A program made the position numbers and the translations under genes. A stretch of DNA of 64,000 nucleotides. Source: Tillus elongatus (Eukaryota; Arthropoda; Insecta; Coleoptera; Cleridae). The notes under the pieces are model-generated. The model made no database searches, had not been told where the DNA came from, and saw nothing but the letters and a program-made list of their open reading frames with translations. This document shows positions 25,791 to 45,217 of the stretch, one piece after another (position 1 is the stretch's first letter; the number at the start of each line of letters is the position of its first letter). Location of the stretch: NCBI GenBank assembly GCA_964006375.1, contig OZ023266.1, positions 60,862,946 through 60,926,945 of the forward strand, given 5' to 3'.

Positions 25791-26745
25791 GCACTGGCAT
25801 TTTCATTTATTTTTTATATTACATATAGAAGCACAATATAAGTAAAATTAAGGGAGATGGGGCCCAATTAACATTGTGGCAGAAAAACTGGAACACTGGA
25901 GAAGTTATATCATGTCATAGTAATATTCTGATCATAAAAAATATTTCTAACTGTATACACTAAAAATTAGTAAAATACATTTATAAAATCTAAGTAAAAC
26001 AACAGTTTCGAAATTTGTTAAGAGATTATGAGATCTAATGAAACGTAAAACTCACTGTACCGCAGCATTAGCATAATATTATTATGTTGCGACTATACGC
26101 ACCCCATGTCGTATGCGCGTGACACTGCAAAAATAGGTAGCCGCATTATCATATCTGCCTAGTAATTGTATCATGTCTAAAATCAAATTTTGATGCTAAA
26201 TTTCCAATTTCTTCCTCTTCTTCTTCTTTGTTTATGGCTTCTGTTTCTACTAACCTAAATTTCCAATTTGATATTGACAATTGGCAATAAATAACATTAC
26301 CACAGAATGACAGCTGAGCTCCAGCACGGGCTTTAGGATTGTAGGGATAATTTAAAATTCATGAGAAATGGTTAATTCGAATTTTGCAGTTTTTAAATAC
26401 AGCTATGGATTACGGCATTTTTTAACTAACTGATAAAATAAATTTTATAAATTGTTTTCTTTATTATCAGAAGTTGTGAAGATTTGAGATGTTTATATAT
26501 GAAAGGTTTAACTACATAAAATTTTCGAATATCTGGCAACCCCGATAAGAAACAGCTACATCTTGACATCTTGCAATGATTCTAACTTCCATTGCTTAGA
26601 CTTTATCTACGATTTATTTAAATAGCATACTGGTACAGGTAACGTCATCTGTCTTTGTCGAACATAGTAAAGATTGCATTACAGAATTTGAAGTGATGTC
26701 GATGATTACTCCATTATTTACTTTTATCAAAATATTTAAAAAAAA
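25791..26745. other. Mostly unassigned; inverted copy of a 5.9-kb segment at 26570-26710
   Basis: The segment acctatttaaat-like cgatttatttaaatagcata ... gtaacgtcatctgtctttgt is the reverse complement of 5905-6045. The rest shows nothing recognisable. Confidence 0.45.
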
Positions 26746-28949
<2,204 letters not shown>

Positions 28950-28959
28950 GGTACACAAC

Positions 28960-29058
28960 CACGTCTGTCTATGCTCTTTTAAGTTGTAAATTTTCGTTTC
29001 TGTCACTTAATTTGAAAAATAATTTTTAGTTTTTTGAGTTATCGGTTGGAAATATATG

Positions 29059-29138
<80 letters not shown>

Positions 29139-29263
29139 AACCTTTTAACTGACCCTGGATATGGGTTCCAGGGGGCCTAATTCGTACTCATTGGAAAAAA
29201 TTCAGAAAGTTTTACCATCGATACATCTCTATTAGTGAATTTTGTTAATGAAAATTCACTAAA
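28960..29263 (-). repeat. Family A, subfamily 2 copy
   Basis: Contains ttttttgagttatcggttgg, a (TA)n tract (29070-29136), the subfamily 2 arm (ctgaccctggatatgggttc, accatcgatacatctctatt) and the hairpin ending at 29263. The distal part is missing. Confidence 0.65.
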
Positions 29264-29439
29264 AGGCAAGAATAAATAAATAATATTGGAGACAAAATTG
29301 ATAACAAAAATGCTTCGACGACTTACTTTGGAAACACTTCAGTCTTTTAATACCAGTACAATCACTACCTTTGTGTTTGTACTGGCATTATACTGCTTTC
29401 AAGTCGACGTGTGAAAAGCATCTTTGTTGATAAAATCTA

Positions 29440-29755
29440 AAATTTATAAATTAGGTGCTACCCATTGTAATGCAGCCTATATCGGCCAAACTTCTATAAA
29501 TTGTAATACCAGATACAGAGAATATATGTCTGTACTTAGGAATAACCACGCTGACAATTATTCATTTGCGAAACATGGTATCGATTCTCAACCTGCATAA
29601 AACCACTACCTTTTTGTAATAGCATGCGCAAACTTGTCTTTTTTGAAGCATTGGAGATTAAAAAAACACACACATACACGACAACTGCCTTGTTTTAATA
29701 AACACACTGATTTGATGGATGTCCCTTTCTTGAAATCTCTTCTTTTTAATTAAAT
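29440..29755 (+). pseudogene. Penelope-like element GIY-YIG endonuclease fragment
   Basis: The frame reads IYKLGATHCNAAYIGQTSIN then NTRYREYMSVLRNNHADNYS and FAKHGI, with a stop shortly after. This is the GIY-YIG pattern of Penelope-like retroelements (GIY...C..C...YIGQT......R..EH), with the second GIY-YIG strand preserved as AYIGQT. No reverse transcriptase is visible upstream. The sequence is distinct from the copies at 49 and 52 kb, so it belongs to a different lineage. Confidence 0.65.
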
Positions 29756-32039
29756 ATATGAAACTGGATACGTGTAACTCTATGCCAAATAGCCATAACA
29801 TAATAGCTTGATGTATGTCAACGTTTTCATTATAGAAAACTTGCTTTTGTTGTTATTGTTAATTATTTATTTTATTATAATGGAGATTTTTATGGTTATT
29901 ATTGTTGTAATTTTATTTTATTTTTTTGTTGTTAAATATTGACATACATTATATAGATATTTTAAACATGTCACCTGACATTTTTATTTTATTTTTAAAG
30001 AAAAAAAGATACCAAACAGATTTATATGTATTGTTGTAATTAATGCGTATAAATAAATTCAATAACTTCCGCCTGATAATGCCACAAAAGGCTGATCCGG
30101 TGGTAGATGAGAAAATAAGCACTTCTGAAGCCAACGAAGAAGCCTCTACATCTGTATTCAACAGTGAATATATTTTTTTTGCTATTAAAACAATACATTA
30201 ATGTGGGGGTGTACTTGTGTAAGTGTGATTGGTTACATCACAAGTCTCGTTCTGCGTAACGACCGTAGGATAAGTACTTATTGTCCTAGATATGCATGAT
30301 ATTATTTATTAAATGGAATATCGATTTATAGCTTCACGTAATAAAGTGTTACATGGTATTTTTGCACATTAAAGTTTAGTTGCAAGTTGTGATATAGCAT
30401 GAGCAAATACTATTAGGCGATGTAAAGTTAAAATTTTGTTGTTTTTGTGTGACTAAACAAAGTGATAACATGACTGTAACTTGGTAAGTCTTTGTATAAA
30501 CTTCTTCGCATGTAAAAACTTGGTTCCATAGTTGATAATACATGATTTACATACGACTTAAAACCCCGGCTACTGTTTAAACGATTTTATTTAGTTTTAC
30601 AGCAGTCTGATAATCAAATCTTGTAGAAGAATTTTTTTATTAGAGTTTTGACTTTGAGAACTGGCTCATTCAGTCACTGTCAATCTTCAAAATGAACAAG
30701 GCTGCATCTGACCTTGCTTTTCATTATGGAAAAACCTGCCTTAAAATGTTAATCTAACAAGCTCTTTAACTTTTCCTCTTAACTTCTTTTAACTCCGTAT
30801 ACGCTTGCTGTTTACTAAAAATATATCTTAAAATTGAAACTTACATATTCCACTCACAAACATACGCGAGCTCATATACACTCATGTATACGCACTCACG
30901 TCAATAGGCTTTATACGTCCAGTACTTAACACTATGTGCAGGACACACACATACATATGCATGCACACATCTACGCTACAAGTTGTTGCAGGAGAAACAC
31001 TGGGACACTTTTCACACCAATGGAGCCTGTCATGGTGACTTTTTAACATACTGGGGAGGCTGCGGTCAAAAGAGGTTAACACAAGGAAAGACACAAAGGA
31101 ATTTACTTTTATCTCTCTGACTATACATTAATCTGCTAAGTTTATTTAGTATCCCTTAAGACTATATAGTATCTTGCCACTAGTACAATATTTATGGAAC
31201 AGTCCAATTTTCAGAATATCATTTTTTTACTAAGACCTATATAAACCTAGCTAACTTAGAGTATTTAACAAAACTCATGAAAGCTACCATGACACTTTTT
31301 TTACACACAGCTTCATACATAAGTGACGTCACATCAAGTGGAAAAGAAACATTGTATTCTATCAAATTACAAAATAATATTTTTCTTTGTTCATGATGCA
31401 TAATACAGAAAAAAATCAAATGATTTAAATCAGCTGGGCCGGTATTGTCGCATGAGCAATAGAAGAATTTTAGCTTTCTTCCAATTGTCCGATCGATTTG
31501 AAATTTACCAAGTTTATTCAGTTGCGGTGACAGTAAAATATTATGGTACCATCAAACTTGTATTAGTTTAGAATGGTGGGTTTACTGCACGACTTTCTTA
31601 AAAATACAATCGTTTTACTTTAAAATAATTTTTATTTCTTTTTTAAGTAGGGCGAATATGTTAAATGTAAAAATTATAGTGACTCCTTTTTCGTTTAATC
31701 CATTACCCAGAAAGAAAATTTCTGTACCACGTTATAGAAGTTTAAATTGAATGTACGTTCAGTTAGTTTTCCTTGTGATCAACTATTTATTTCTGATTAC
31801 GTTAGGATATACATGTCATAAATTTATTTCAATTATTTGCAACACATACAAATTTAAATTTAAAACTATGATGAAAATGAACAAACCGCAGATTGCTAGT
31901 CAGTCCACTGGGGACAACAAGAAATTGATTTTAATTTGTCATATGTTTGCAAATATTCGTTTTTGCTAACTCTACACGAGACTACAAAACTTATCAACTA
32001 TTGATTCTTTTGTTAAATTAAGTAAAGTAATAATACTTT
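29756..32039. other. Unassigned AT-rich DNA
   Basis: More than 2 kb without a supported gene or recognised repeat. A CACA-rich patch lies near 30850-30970, and the small open frames have no family resemblance. It may hold noncoding host sequence or old transposon DNA. Confidence 0.35.
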
Positions 32040-32172
32040 TCAGCAAATTTTCATAAATGAAATTTAACTTTTAGAGACGTAACAACTTTCGAATTTTCGA
32101 CAAGTTTTTTCAAATGCTTGCCAATTAGCGCCTTTGGAACCTAATTCCCAAGTTCATCCAAATTTTTATATG

Positions 32173-32265
<93 letters not shown>
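32040..32265 (+). repeat. Diverged family A left end with (TA)n
   Basis: A degenerate hairpin (gcaaattttcataaatgaaa) and arm (gacgtaacaactttcgaatt, acctaattcccaagttcatc) precede a (TA)n tract (32176-32263). The remainder is absent. Confidence 0.55.
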
Positions 32266-32268
<3 letters not shown>

Positions 32269-32451
32269 TACTTTATGTCGTGATGGTTTTATTTCTGCGA
32301 CGGGTATGCTTTTTGTGTTGGAGTGTTTTTGTATGTGTGGGTAAGTGTGAGTGCGATGTGCGGGTGCGTGTGTTAAGCTTTTGATGCAAATGCACAAATA
32401 CTAGATTATAAGTAATAACAAGCCATTTGGGTAATTTCTCAGGATTGTGTA

Positions 32452-34633
32452 CAGGTGTCCGAAATCGGTTGCAATTGCTGGGTATCCCGGTAATCAGCAA
32501 AGATAGAACCTTGCAGTTTTACCGAATTTGAGCTACTTTTTTGTGAAACGAAAGATGCCTCAAACAAGGTTGTCACAGCCGTCTTAGTTTTCGAGCTACA
32601 GGGCGATATTGAAAATATTGGATTTTCAGGTACCCTTTGTATTTCAGTTGTCTGATAACTTGTTAAAAAGGCACAAACGAATTCTTTTAGAACTTTTTAC
32701 GTATAGTCTAGTGGCGCAGTTAGTTGTTTCTAAACATTACTATTCCTTAAATACTAAGCAATGGTTTTTTTAATGGGGCACCCTGTATATTTGTCAAGAA
32801 ATTAATTTGCATTTTCACAAGCGTCTCAAAAATATGTAACATTATGGGTCTATTTTAATAAACAACGAAAAAATCCTAATTTTCATAATTCGCATTCAAA
32901 ATTTTGCAGTAGGCCATGCAAAAAGATGCTAACACTACATCGAAAAATTATTTAATAATAGCTATTTATCAATGTGTGTGTTGCTAATTTTCCACAAAAC
33001 AGTGGAACTAGATTTATACAACAAAAGGAAATAACATTAATACATAATTATTATCCAATAAGCATATCAGCAAAACCCAACTTTGAAATCCGTAACATAA
33101 ACACTAAAGTAATCCAATAAGTCAAAACAACTGTTTAAAATGATTTCCATTTTGTTGCATGCACGCTTCGCATACTTCTATCCATTTCAAGCAAAACAAC
33201 GGGATGGTTTTGTAAGTAACAAAAACTTTCTCTTATTTCGTTTCCTAAACCTTGAATATTATCATAATGAACTTGGTAAATTTTATTCTCCAGATATCCC
33301 CATAGAAAGAAACTCAATACAAACAAGTCTGGGGACCTAGGGGGCCATCTTATAGACCCACTGGTTCTTATCCATTTATTTGGAACATTATCCTCCCCAT
33401 TTGAGAATTGGTTGTAGGAGCCCCGTCCTGTTGAACATTAATTTCGTTTTCATACGCTAAAGGAACATCATCGAGCAATTCAGGCATAGCTGTCTCTTAA
33501 ATTTTAACGTAGCGATTGGATGTTAGATTTCCCACAAATATATACAATTTTATCTGTGTTCCTAATATAAAGCAAGAAACATTTAAACCAAACTTGCTCT
33601 GCTGTTTTCTGAAAATTATTTGGTGTTGGTTTTCCCAGAATCTGCTACTGTGTCTATGAAATACACCAGAATTACAAAAATGAGATTAGTCCGATCATAT
33701 AACATTCATTGCAAAATCTTTAACCATACCACATCTTTCCCGATACCAATGTCAGAACACTACCCGACGTTGAGCATCCCCAGGGTGTAGGTGCTGGACA
33801 AGCCTAAATTGGTATAGGGGGTATTTGTGTTTTCTTAGAATTTTTTGAATTTTAGCTTTTGGAATCACTACACTTCTTTCAATGGCTTTACATGTGTTTC
33901 TACGGCAACCTTCTACATTAGCCAAAACTGTTAAGTTAACTTCCTCAACCTATCGGTTTTCTTTATTATATGTTTTTGAACGAGGTTTGCAAAATCATTC
34001 ATGACGAAGTAAATTCTTTTTTATTCGTTAAAAAGTATATATTTGGGTTGCCTTCTTTCTGAATATCTAAATAAACATAAAGCAATAGTACTTAAACATA
34101 ACTTAAAACCAATTATTTACCTGTAACATCCTAGATGCCGCTTCAACAATTTCATTACTTAACATAATACAAGCTAACATATCGATATTTTTCAAAATGT
34201 TTGGTTTACTGCCATAGTCACTTGCTACGAAAGTAGACGATAAACAGCAGAATTTTTTGCATAGCATACTGCAAAATTTTGAGTGCAAATTATGTAAATT
34301 TGGATTTTTGCATTGTGTATTAAAATAGACCCAAGCTTGTGAAAATGCAAATTAATTTCTTGACAAATATACACGGTGTCCCATTAAAAAATCATTGGTC
34401 AATATTTCTAAAAGGATTCGTTTTTCCCTATTTGACTAATTGTCAGACAACTGAAATACAAGAGGTACCTGAAAATGCAATATTTTCAATATCGCCCTGT
34501 AGTTCCGAAACTAAGAGGGCTGTGACAATTATTTTTTTCGTTTTACAAAAAAAGTAGCCTAGGTTTTCTTAAACCGCAATATTCTATGTTTACTAATAGC
34601 CGAGGTACCCAGCAATTGCAACCAAAATGGGTG
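32452..34633 (-). mobile_element. Mariner-superfamily element M2 with long inverted repeats
   Basis: The left repeat starts caggtgtccgaaatcggttg next to TA. The right repeat ends with the inverted ccagcaattgcaacc and a degenerate terminus. The matching arms span about 32452-32860 and 34320-34633. The left arm has an extra 50 or so bases near 32700-32760. Shared inner sequence includes cgatattgaaaatatt and gtcaagaaattaatttgcat. The coding strand is minus and heavily damaged. Confidence 0.8.
33135..34000 (-). pseudogene. M2 transposase remnant
   Basis: Minus-strand translation in several frames gives AKIQKILRKHKYPLYQFRLV and QHLHPGDAQRRVVF near 33750-33870, the DNA-binding and linker region. 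NEINVQQDGAPTTNSQMGRI near 33400-33450 holds the second catalytic Asp. The WPPRSPDL motif near 33345 is split by an extra C, followed by FFLWGYLENKIYQVHYDNIQ. Many stops and shifts make it an old pseudogene of the same superfamily as M1 and M3. Confidence 0.75.
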
Positions 34634-34967
34634 TACATGAGATGGTGTGCTACAATAGCTGGAAACCCACGAGATTATACGGGTGCTCTGATGGACTTTA
34701 TTTGCACAAGAAGCATTCTATGATGTTTTAAACTTTACAGGATAGCACGTAGCGATTGTGTAAAGTTACAAAAAAAGTACCATTTATGAGTACTTCGTGA
34801 GTGATTAATCTCTCTGTTTATTCTAAGGCATCAATACTTAGAGCTAATGGTTGTAGCAGATATTATCACTCCTCTCCACTTTCATATAAAATAAATTGGT
34901 CGTTTAGGTCTGGAGTATTTTCAAGTGCTCTTAAGGCACCTGTGGTCAAGCGGGTGTATAAAAATTC
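34634..34967. other. Unassigned DNA
   Basis: Nothing recognised between M2 and the next family A copy. Confidence 0.4.
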
Positions 34968-36243
<1,276 letters not shown>

Positions 36244-36244
36244 A

Positions 36245-37470
36245 GAACAGTCGTTTGGACCTCAATAACCATCGCCCTATTTTACTTATGTCTAACGTTT
36301 CCAATGTGATAGATCAAATAATTAGGGGAAGGGGGTTGTCATAAATTGATCAATACCAGCTTCTTTCCTACAAGCAATATGGATTTAGAAACAGCAAATG
36401 TGCTCAAGATGCGGCGGCGAAGTTAGTTTTGACAATTAATTGCAAAGTAGATTGCGGAATGCTTTCAGCTACAGTATTTGTTGACTTGTCTAAGGCTATT
36501 GACAAAGTTGATCACACTAATCTGTTAGAAGGCTTGAAAAATTTAGGCTTCAGTGGTACTACGTATAAACTTCTAAAAAGCTATTTAGATGATAGATTTC
36601 AATGTGTAGCCTTAAGAGGCAGTGAACCGCGAGAGTTCAAATATGGAGTACCTCAGGGGAATGTTCTGTGCCCTCTTCTATTTAATTTATATATTGATGA
36701 ACTGCGCCAGCAAAGATTTTACGGTGAAAAAATCAGTTACGCAGACTCGTACCACAATTAGTAAAGATCATTGTTTAGTGTTTGAGTGGTTTTTAAGCAA
36801 GGCATTGACAATTAGTTTTGATAAAACAAATTTCTTGCCTGTTACGTGCTATGCAGACAGACTTCCTGAGTACAAAGAAGTAATAATAAAAATCAACAAC
36901 CAGACAGTCTTGATTGTATCTACAAAAAGACGCCAATTTGGGTGTCATTCCAATTTAAGATGGACAGATCACATTATGTGAGTGGTCAACAAAATTCTTG
37001 CGCTCATTGCAAAATTCAAGGAATTGACTCAACCTTTTAATCAAAAACCTTTGATGATCCTTTATCACGCTTTAGAGGAGACGCACTTGGGTTACGGGAC
37101 GGTGGTGTGGGGTGGTGCAGCAGGATTGCATGTGAAAATTCTGGAAAAAAAACTCAAAAATGGGTGCTCAAGATAATATGTGGAATGAGATATACATGTC
37201 CATCTGAAAAATTGTATTTAAATTTTGGAGACAATGGTACATTCTGGATTTAATAAAATGGCAATGTAAAAATAAATGGTTCGCTTGAATTGGTTTCATC
37301 TATTTACAGAACAAGAAGAGATGCCATTGCTTATGTTGTACCTAGATGTGGAAGGTTTATAGGTCAGCGCTGTCAGGCCTACACTGGCCCAAAGGTACAG
37401 AATTTTTTGCCAGATGCAATAAAAACAATTATGTGCAGCAAACATAAATTTTCCAAACTGGTTAAAGACT
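36245..37470 (+). pseudogene. CR1/Jockey-group reverse transcriptase fragment
   Basis: Starting at NNHRPILLMSNVSNVIDQII, the frame passes through QYGFRNSKCAQDAAAKLVL to ATVFVDLSKAIDKVDHTNLL, the palm Asp motif. It continues through LKSYLDDRFQCVALRG to FKYGVPQGNVLCPLLFNLYI, the conserved GVPQG. The catalytic YADD has become YADS, followed by a frame break at 36759. The thumb region (WFLSKALTISFDKTNFLPVT, DHIM) and a C-terminal tail including RRDAIAYVVPRCGRFIGQRC follow in broken frames up to a CT-rich tract. The lost catalytic Asp and several stops mean it is inactive. Confidence 0.8.
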
Positions 37471-37496
37471 CTCTCTCTCTCTCTCTGCCTCTCTGC

Positions 37497-37581
<85 letters not shown>
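37471..37581. repeat. (CT)n tract followed by (TA)n
   Basis: About 45 bases of CT repeats (37471-37515) pass directly into a (TA)n tract (37516-37581). Confidence 0.9.
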
Positions 37582-37583
<2 letters not shown>

Positions 37584-37824
37584 CTGGGTATCTTATGAGT
37601 CTCTTTACAAAAGTAGTTCTCTGGCAACCCTATTATGAAACGAAAAACTCATAATGCGAAAACATAACCTTTAATAACTATTCATTAATAATTTTTTGAG
37701 TTAGTTTGTTTCAAAAACGGTATTGTCAAGATGAAGACAAAATAATAATACTTTTTTAGATGGCACCTTTCACTCTGTATAAGTGCTGGCAATATATGAG
37801 TGTATTTTGTCCTTTAACGTCGGT
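37582..37824. other. Unassigned DNA
   Basis: No supported feature. Confidence 0.4.
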
Positions 37825-38095
37825 GTCTTTCCGCTACTATGGCCAATCACCTCTCCCAAGGAGCAGTTTTACCTCACTATCCTGGAAATCTTCTATAAGG
37901 AGGGTAGGGATCTTTAACGTGTCCAACATCGCACAGACACGGAACCGATGGCTTTACGCCTCCTCCGAAGGGCGGGACGTGCAGACATTCAACTTGCACA
38001 AATACAATGCCACAACCTAGGTTCATGTTAATTGTACAGTATGTACTGAAAAAGTGAAAGGAGAACACTGGGATCGAACCCAGTGCCTGTCAATA
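37825..38095 (-). mobile_element. Candidate tRNA-derived SINE with GC-rich body
   Basis: Read on the minus strand, a strong T-arm with B box (cactgggttcgatcccagtg, 38070-38089) is followed by a comparatively GC-rich body. Landmarks are gcccttcggaggaggcgtaa, agccatcggttccgtgtctg and cacgttaaagatccctaccc. The A box is not convincing and no A-tail or duplication was seen, so the boundaries are estimates. The base composition differs strongly from the surroundings. Confidence 0.4.
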
Positions 38096-38467
38096 TAAAC
38101 TAGATGTACATTCATAACCTATTGAAAATTACTACTGTCTATTATTTATATTTATTTATTTATCATGTAAACAACTATTTTGATAATTCAAACAGCACGC
38201 CAATGTCTTCCAGGATTCAGATTGCCATTGTAAATCCCATGTTGTGGCTGTATGTTATTTGAATTATCACATTGTCTATCCAGCCCTTTAGGCTGGATTT
38301 TTTGATTTACTTGCTATAGAATATGATAAAGCATTCGATTTTAGATCTGTTTAAAAAATTTACACCTGAAGAAAAATCTCTGAATTATAACTCAAATTTT
38401 GACACGTTTGAGCTTTTAAAATAAGGATTATTTTATAATAGTGCAAAATAAATAATTAAATAATAAA
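38096..38467. other. Unassigned DNA
   Basis: Contains an 8-bp perfect hairpin (atccagcc / ggctggat, 38278-38298) but no supported gene. Confidence 0.4.
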
Positions 38468-40976
<2,509 letters not shown>

Positions 40977-41558
40977 AAATTAAAAGGTTTTGTAAAAATT
41001 GTATCTGGATCGAATGTTAGTGCTGTGGAGAGTATTAAACACAATACCTGATAGATTTTATGCAATTCTGAGCATTAATTTCTAACGGTTTAGTTTAAGT
41101 CATTAAACCCTTATGTATGAAAGTGAGCAGCATATGATTGCAGATAATTACCTATTTGTCACGATTAGAATCCCAAAAATCCATTTTATACGTCCTAATA
41201 TGCTAAGTAGAAAATAAGAAATGAACAGTCATTATTAGACCACTCTAATCGAATTAATGGTATCCAACAGTCACGTAGAAATCAATTACGAGTTTCCAGT
41301 AATTACCTCCTAATGCCAGCTATTAATTATCGTTGGACACGTACGATTTGTAATTGCTACTGTATATACCATTTTTGTACCATATTTCATATTTTGATAA
41401 TTATATTTGGTATTGTTTCCTCTTTGTTTAATAAATCTATTTTCACAACTGTATCTAGTCTCTAACCACCGAAATCACAGCACAATAGTTTAATATGACC
41501 ACCTGTGAAGTTTGTAAAGTTCCTCCTTTTTAACTAATGTCGTGAAAAAAAGAAAATC
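40977..41558. other. Unassigned DNA
   Basis: No recognised feature. Confidence 0.4.
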
Positions 41559-42897
41559 TGGTCACAGCAAGTGCGTTATGGTAGCGAATTTTCATTAAAA
41601 TATTTTTAATGTGAAATGTGTGTTTTTTTTTAATGAAAGACATCAAATTTTGTAGCTAGTATAACCCTTATGGCAGAACCTATGTACCATATTTTATCAA
41701 AGTCTCTGTATTGTCTAAAAAAGTACAAAACTTTTTTGAACATTATCTAAAAATTTTCCCGAAAATAATTTTCCTGGACGACGAACTTATTCAAGCGATT
41801 TACACAAAAACTACACCAGTCAAGATATACATATTCACAAAAATCTTTTTGATACCTAACAATTTCACAAAAAGTTGCTTATATGAAAATTCGCAAACAA
41901 TTTCTTTTACCAAAATTGGATTAATTATTTTTTATTAATTCTTCTTGCCCTGTATTTAGTATGGCTACAGGAACATTATATAAAAATATTTCTATGAAAA
42001 TGTTATAAAAGGTTTTTTACCGGAAAATTTGTTAAATTTTACTTCCACATGGTCACAGCGTGTGGAAGTATCGCATCGGCGACAAAAATTTCAATTCAAT
42101 TCAATTTTTTTTTTTGCTTAAACGTAAGTATTAAAACATATATAAAACATGATTTGGGAACAAAAACTTTTTTGTCTGTCGGTCTCTCGGCGTATATGTT
42201 TATTTATTAGAAAACTTTCAATTTCATCAAACATATAGTACTCTGTGCTGCAATTAAATTAGGGGTTAAATGTGTGGGGGTGGAGTATCGGTGACTTAAA
42301 TTTCGATTTTTTTTGCTAAAACAGCGCATTCTCAAAACCTTTAGAAAGCTTGATTCTGGAACGATTTTTTTTTTGGCTGTCGGTCTGTCTGTCGATCGGT
42401 CGGTCTGTCGGCTTTTCCGTCTGCCTGTTAGTAGGCGCAATAACTTTCGAACGAATTGACATGTCATGGTAGGGAATAAATTACGGGTGATTTGGTCAAA
42501 ATTGACATCAAATTTGGTAGATAGTATAACCTTTATGGTATAACCTATGTACCATATTTTGTCAAACTCTGTATTGTTTAAAAAAGTTCAAAACTTTTTT
42601 TAACATAAACTAAAAAATTTCCCGAAAATAATTTTCCTGTTCGACGAACTTATTCAAGCGATTTACACAATAACTACACCAGCCAAGATATACATATTCA
42701 CAAAAATCATTTTGATACCTAACAATTTCATAAAAAGTTGTTTATATGAAAATTCTCAAACGATTTCTTTTACCTAAATTGGAATAATTATTCTTTTTTC
42801 ATTCTTCTTGCCCTGTATTTAGTAATACTACAGGAACATTATGATAGCTTTAAAGGTTAGGGAATAAATTAGGGGTGATTTGGTCAAAATTGACATT
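41559..42897. repeat. Diverged family A-like terminus and a two-copy direct repeat of about 868 bp period
   Basis: Starts with ggtcacagcaagtgcgttat. A 335-base segment (41640-41978; atgtaccatattttatcaaa, aattttcctggacgacgaac) recurs at 42508-42842. The preceding gggtgatttggtcaaaattg also recurs at 42487 and about 42875. Between the copies lies a GTC/TCGG-rich patch (about 42360-42430) and a 9-bp hairpin (acttccaca / tgtggaagt, 42041-42070). Confidence 0.65.
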
Positions 42898-44135
42898 TTT
42901 CGTTAAAACTCGAGTAACATAACGTTTCAGAAGTTTATGGGTACAGGAATACTAATATTTTCCTCGTGGTCAAGTCATGGACCCTAAATTCGTTTCACGA
43001 AATGTGTTTCTGGGAAGAGTAGATGATCATAGCTATGCGGAAGTTATGATTCAATTTGCAGCACTATTTTTACTTGTGCCATACTCGTCCCTCGCGGAAA
43101 AGCTTTTGCCAACTGAAAAATACTCTAATGATAGTTTTTGAACCAGTGGCGGTAAACATGTACAATTTGGTACAATACAGTCACAAATTGAGTACGCATC
43201 AAAAATACTTAATGGAAATCTACCAAGCAGTGGTTTCTGCGATTTTTCCTGTAGAACTCGCAAACTGACATCCAGAAAAGATAGCGCATTCTCGTTGGCT
43301 CACGACGGCGAATCAAATTTTAATACTGTTCGTTTCGACCCCGTGTTCAGACAAATACGTGAAACTTTTGGTGGAATATATTATACAAGTCTATGCATCT
43401 GTATGGTTCGAAATAAAAAAGAAACCCTGCTTCCAAGGACGGAGCTTCTGACTTTCTTGAATTAGTGAGTATTTCTCAATACCCATCTAATTACCTGAAG
43501 TCAATAATGGATCCTGTTTTATAAAGAATTGATTTTTCGTTCACGCGGAAAATCTGCTTTTAACAATGATTTCGGACAACCAAATAAATAATAGAGAGTT
43601 TGCCGTCAAGAGTCGATCAATCTGGGAAATGCAGTAAGTCTATTTGAGTATTCAAGCCACCAAGCATAGATTTTTGTGCTACCCGATAAGATATTGTAAG
43701 ATGATTCACAAGTTACTCTTCCACCTATTCTGTGCTTCATAACTGATGAAGACTTAAAATAATGCAGGCAAAGAAAAAAGAAGAAATCAAGGCATATTAA
43801 GTGGACATGTGGCTTTTCCCTGCCACACACAGGCAGCAGGACACTCCGTGAAACTGGTTAGAGAAGCTGACAGGAGAAGCGCCAAGGAATGATGTAATAC
43901 GGAATAAATTAAAATCCAGGTTATAAATTCCCCCTTTCGAGACAAAACAACACTATGCGGTAGTATCAATTATTTCTGAAAAATATATCATTTTTGTACT
44001 ACGTACTCTTTAATTTTTACTACACAAAACTTCTTTCACAATGATTACAACATAACTTGACATAAAAATTTTCATCATGGTATGCCTACCACATAATTAG
44101 GAAGCTTGACAGTAGAGGGCTAAAGTAGTATTAAT
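42898..44135. other. Unassigned DNA
   Basis: No supported gene or known repeat. Open frames up to 75 codons have no recognisable motif. Confidence 0.35.
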
Positions 44136-44468
<333 letters not shown>

Positions 44469-44990
44469 GTTTTGTTCTATTGTTTTCTATTATTTTTTGT
44501 AATATCAGCTGGTTTCAATTTTTAACTGTCAAACTGAAACTATTTGTCTTTCTTATATATGAACGGCCCGACCTGCCATATTGTAATTAACTAGTGAAAA
44601 TAAAGTGTGGCTATTATAAAGACTTCTCGTTTTGATTACCAATGAGGGTGCTTGCGTTTACCTCTACGTTACTTAACCTAACGGCAACTAGTTATATGTA
44701 ACAAAAGTATGTCAAGTTGGCCTAGATTGCCTCAAGAAAACGCTAATATTTATTGTTTGTAGCTTAGGATTCACTTTTATCGTGTACTCATTTAAAACCA
44801 AAAGTGTTAACTGTGGTGCATTTCTGAGGTAATTTACCTTTATTTGGATATCTTTAATTATGCTTTTAAAATTTAATGTTTTGAATTTTGACAGAATAAT
44901 AGTATTTTACATTAATCTCCGTGTCTAAAAAGCATTGTTGTTTATATGTTAAAACAAGTTTTCTAGAGACCCACGTGTGTTGCATCAAAT
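44469..44990. other. Unassigned DNA
   Basis: No recognised feature. Confidence 0.4.
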
Positions 44991-45123
44991 TTTTAGTGAA
45001 TTTTCTTTTAAAAAAATCACTAATGAGGAGATCCCGACTTTTGAATTTTGAAAAAATTTCTTCAAATAAGCGCTATTTAGGACCACTGGAACCCAAATCC
45101 GAGGTCGGTTTCAGACTTTATAT

Positions 45124-45217
<94 letters not shown>

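Noticed and set aside
30068..30102. CTGATAATGCC...GGCTGATCC downstream of a Penelope-like fragment
   Set aside because: Core position 8 and the GAAA are both altered and no stem I is visible. Too weak to call a hammerhead.
38278..38305. GC hairpin followed by T-run, like a bacterial intrinsic terminator
   Set aside because: The context is an animal genome and no gene ends here, so the resemblance is coincidental.
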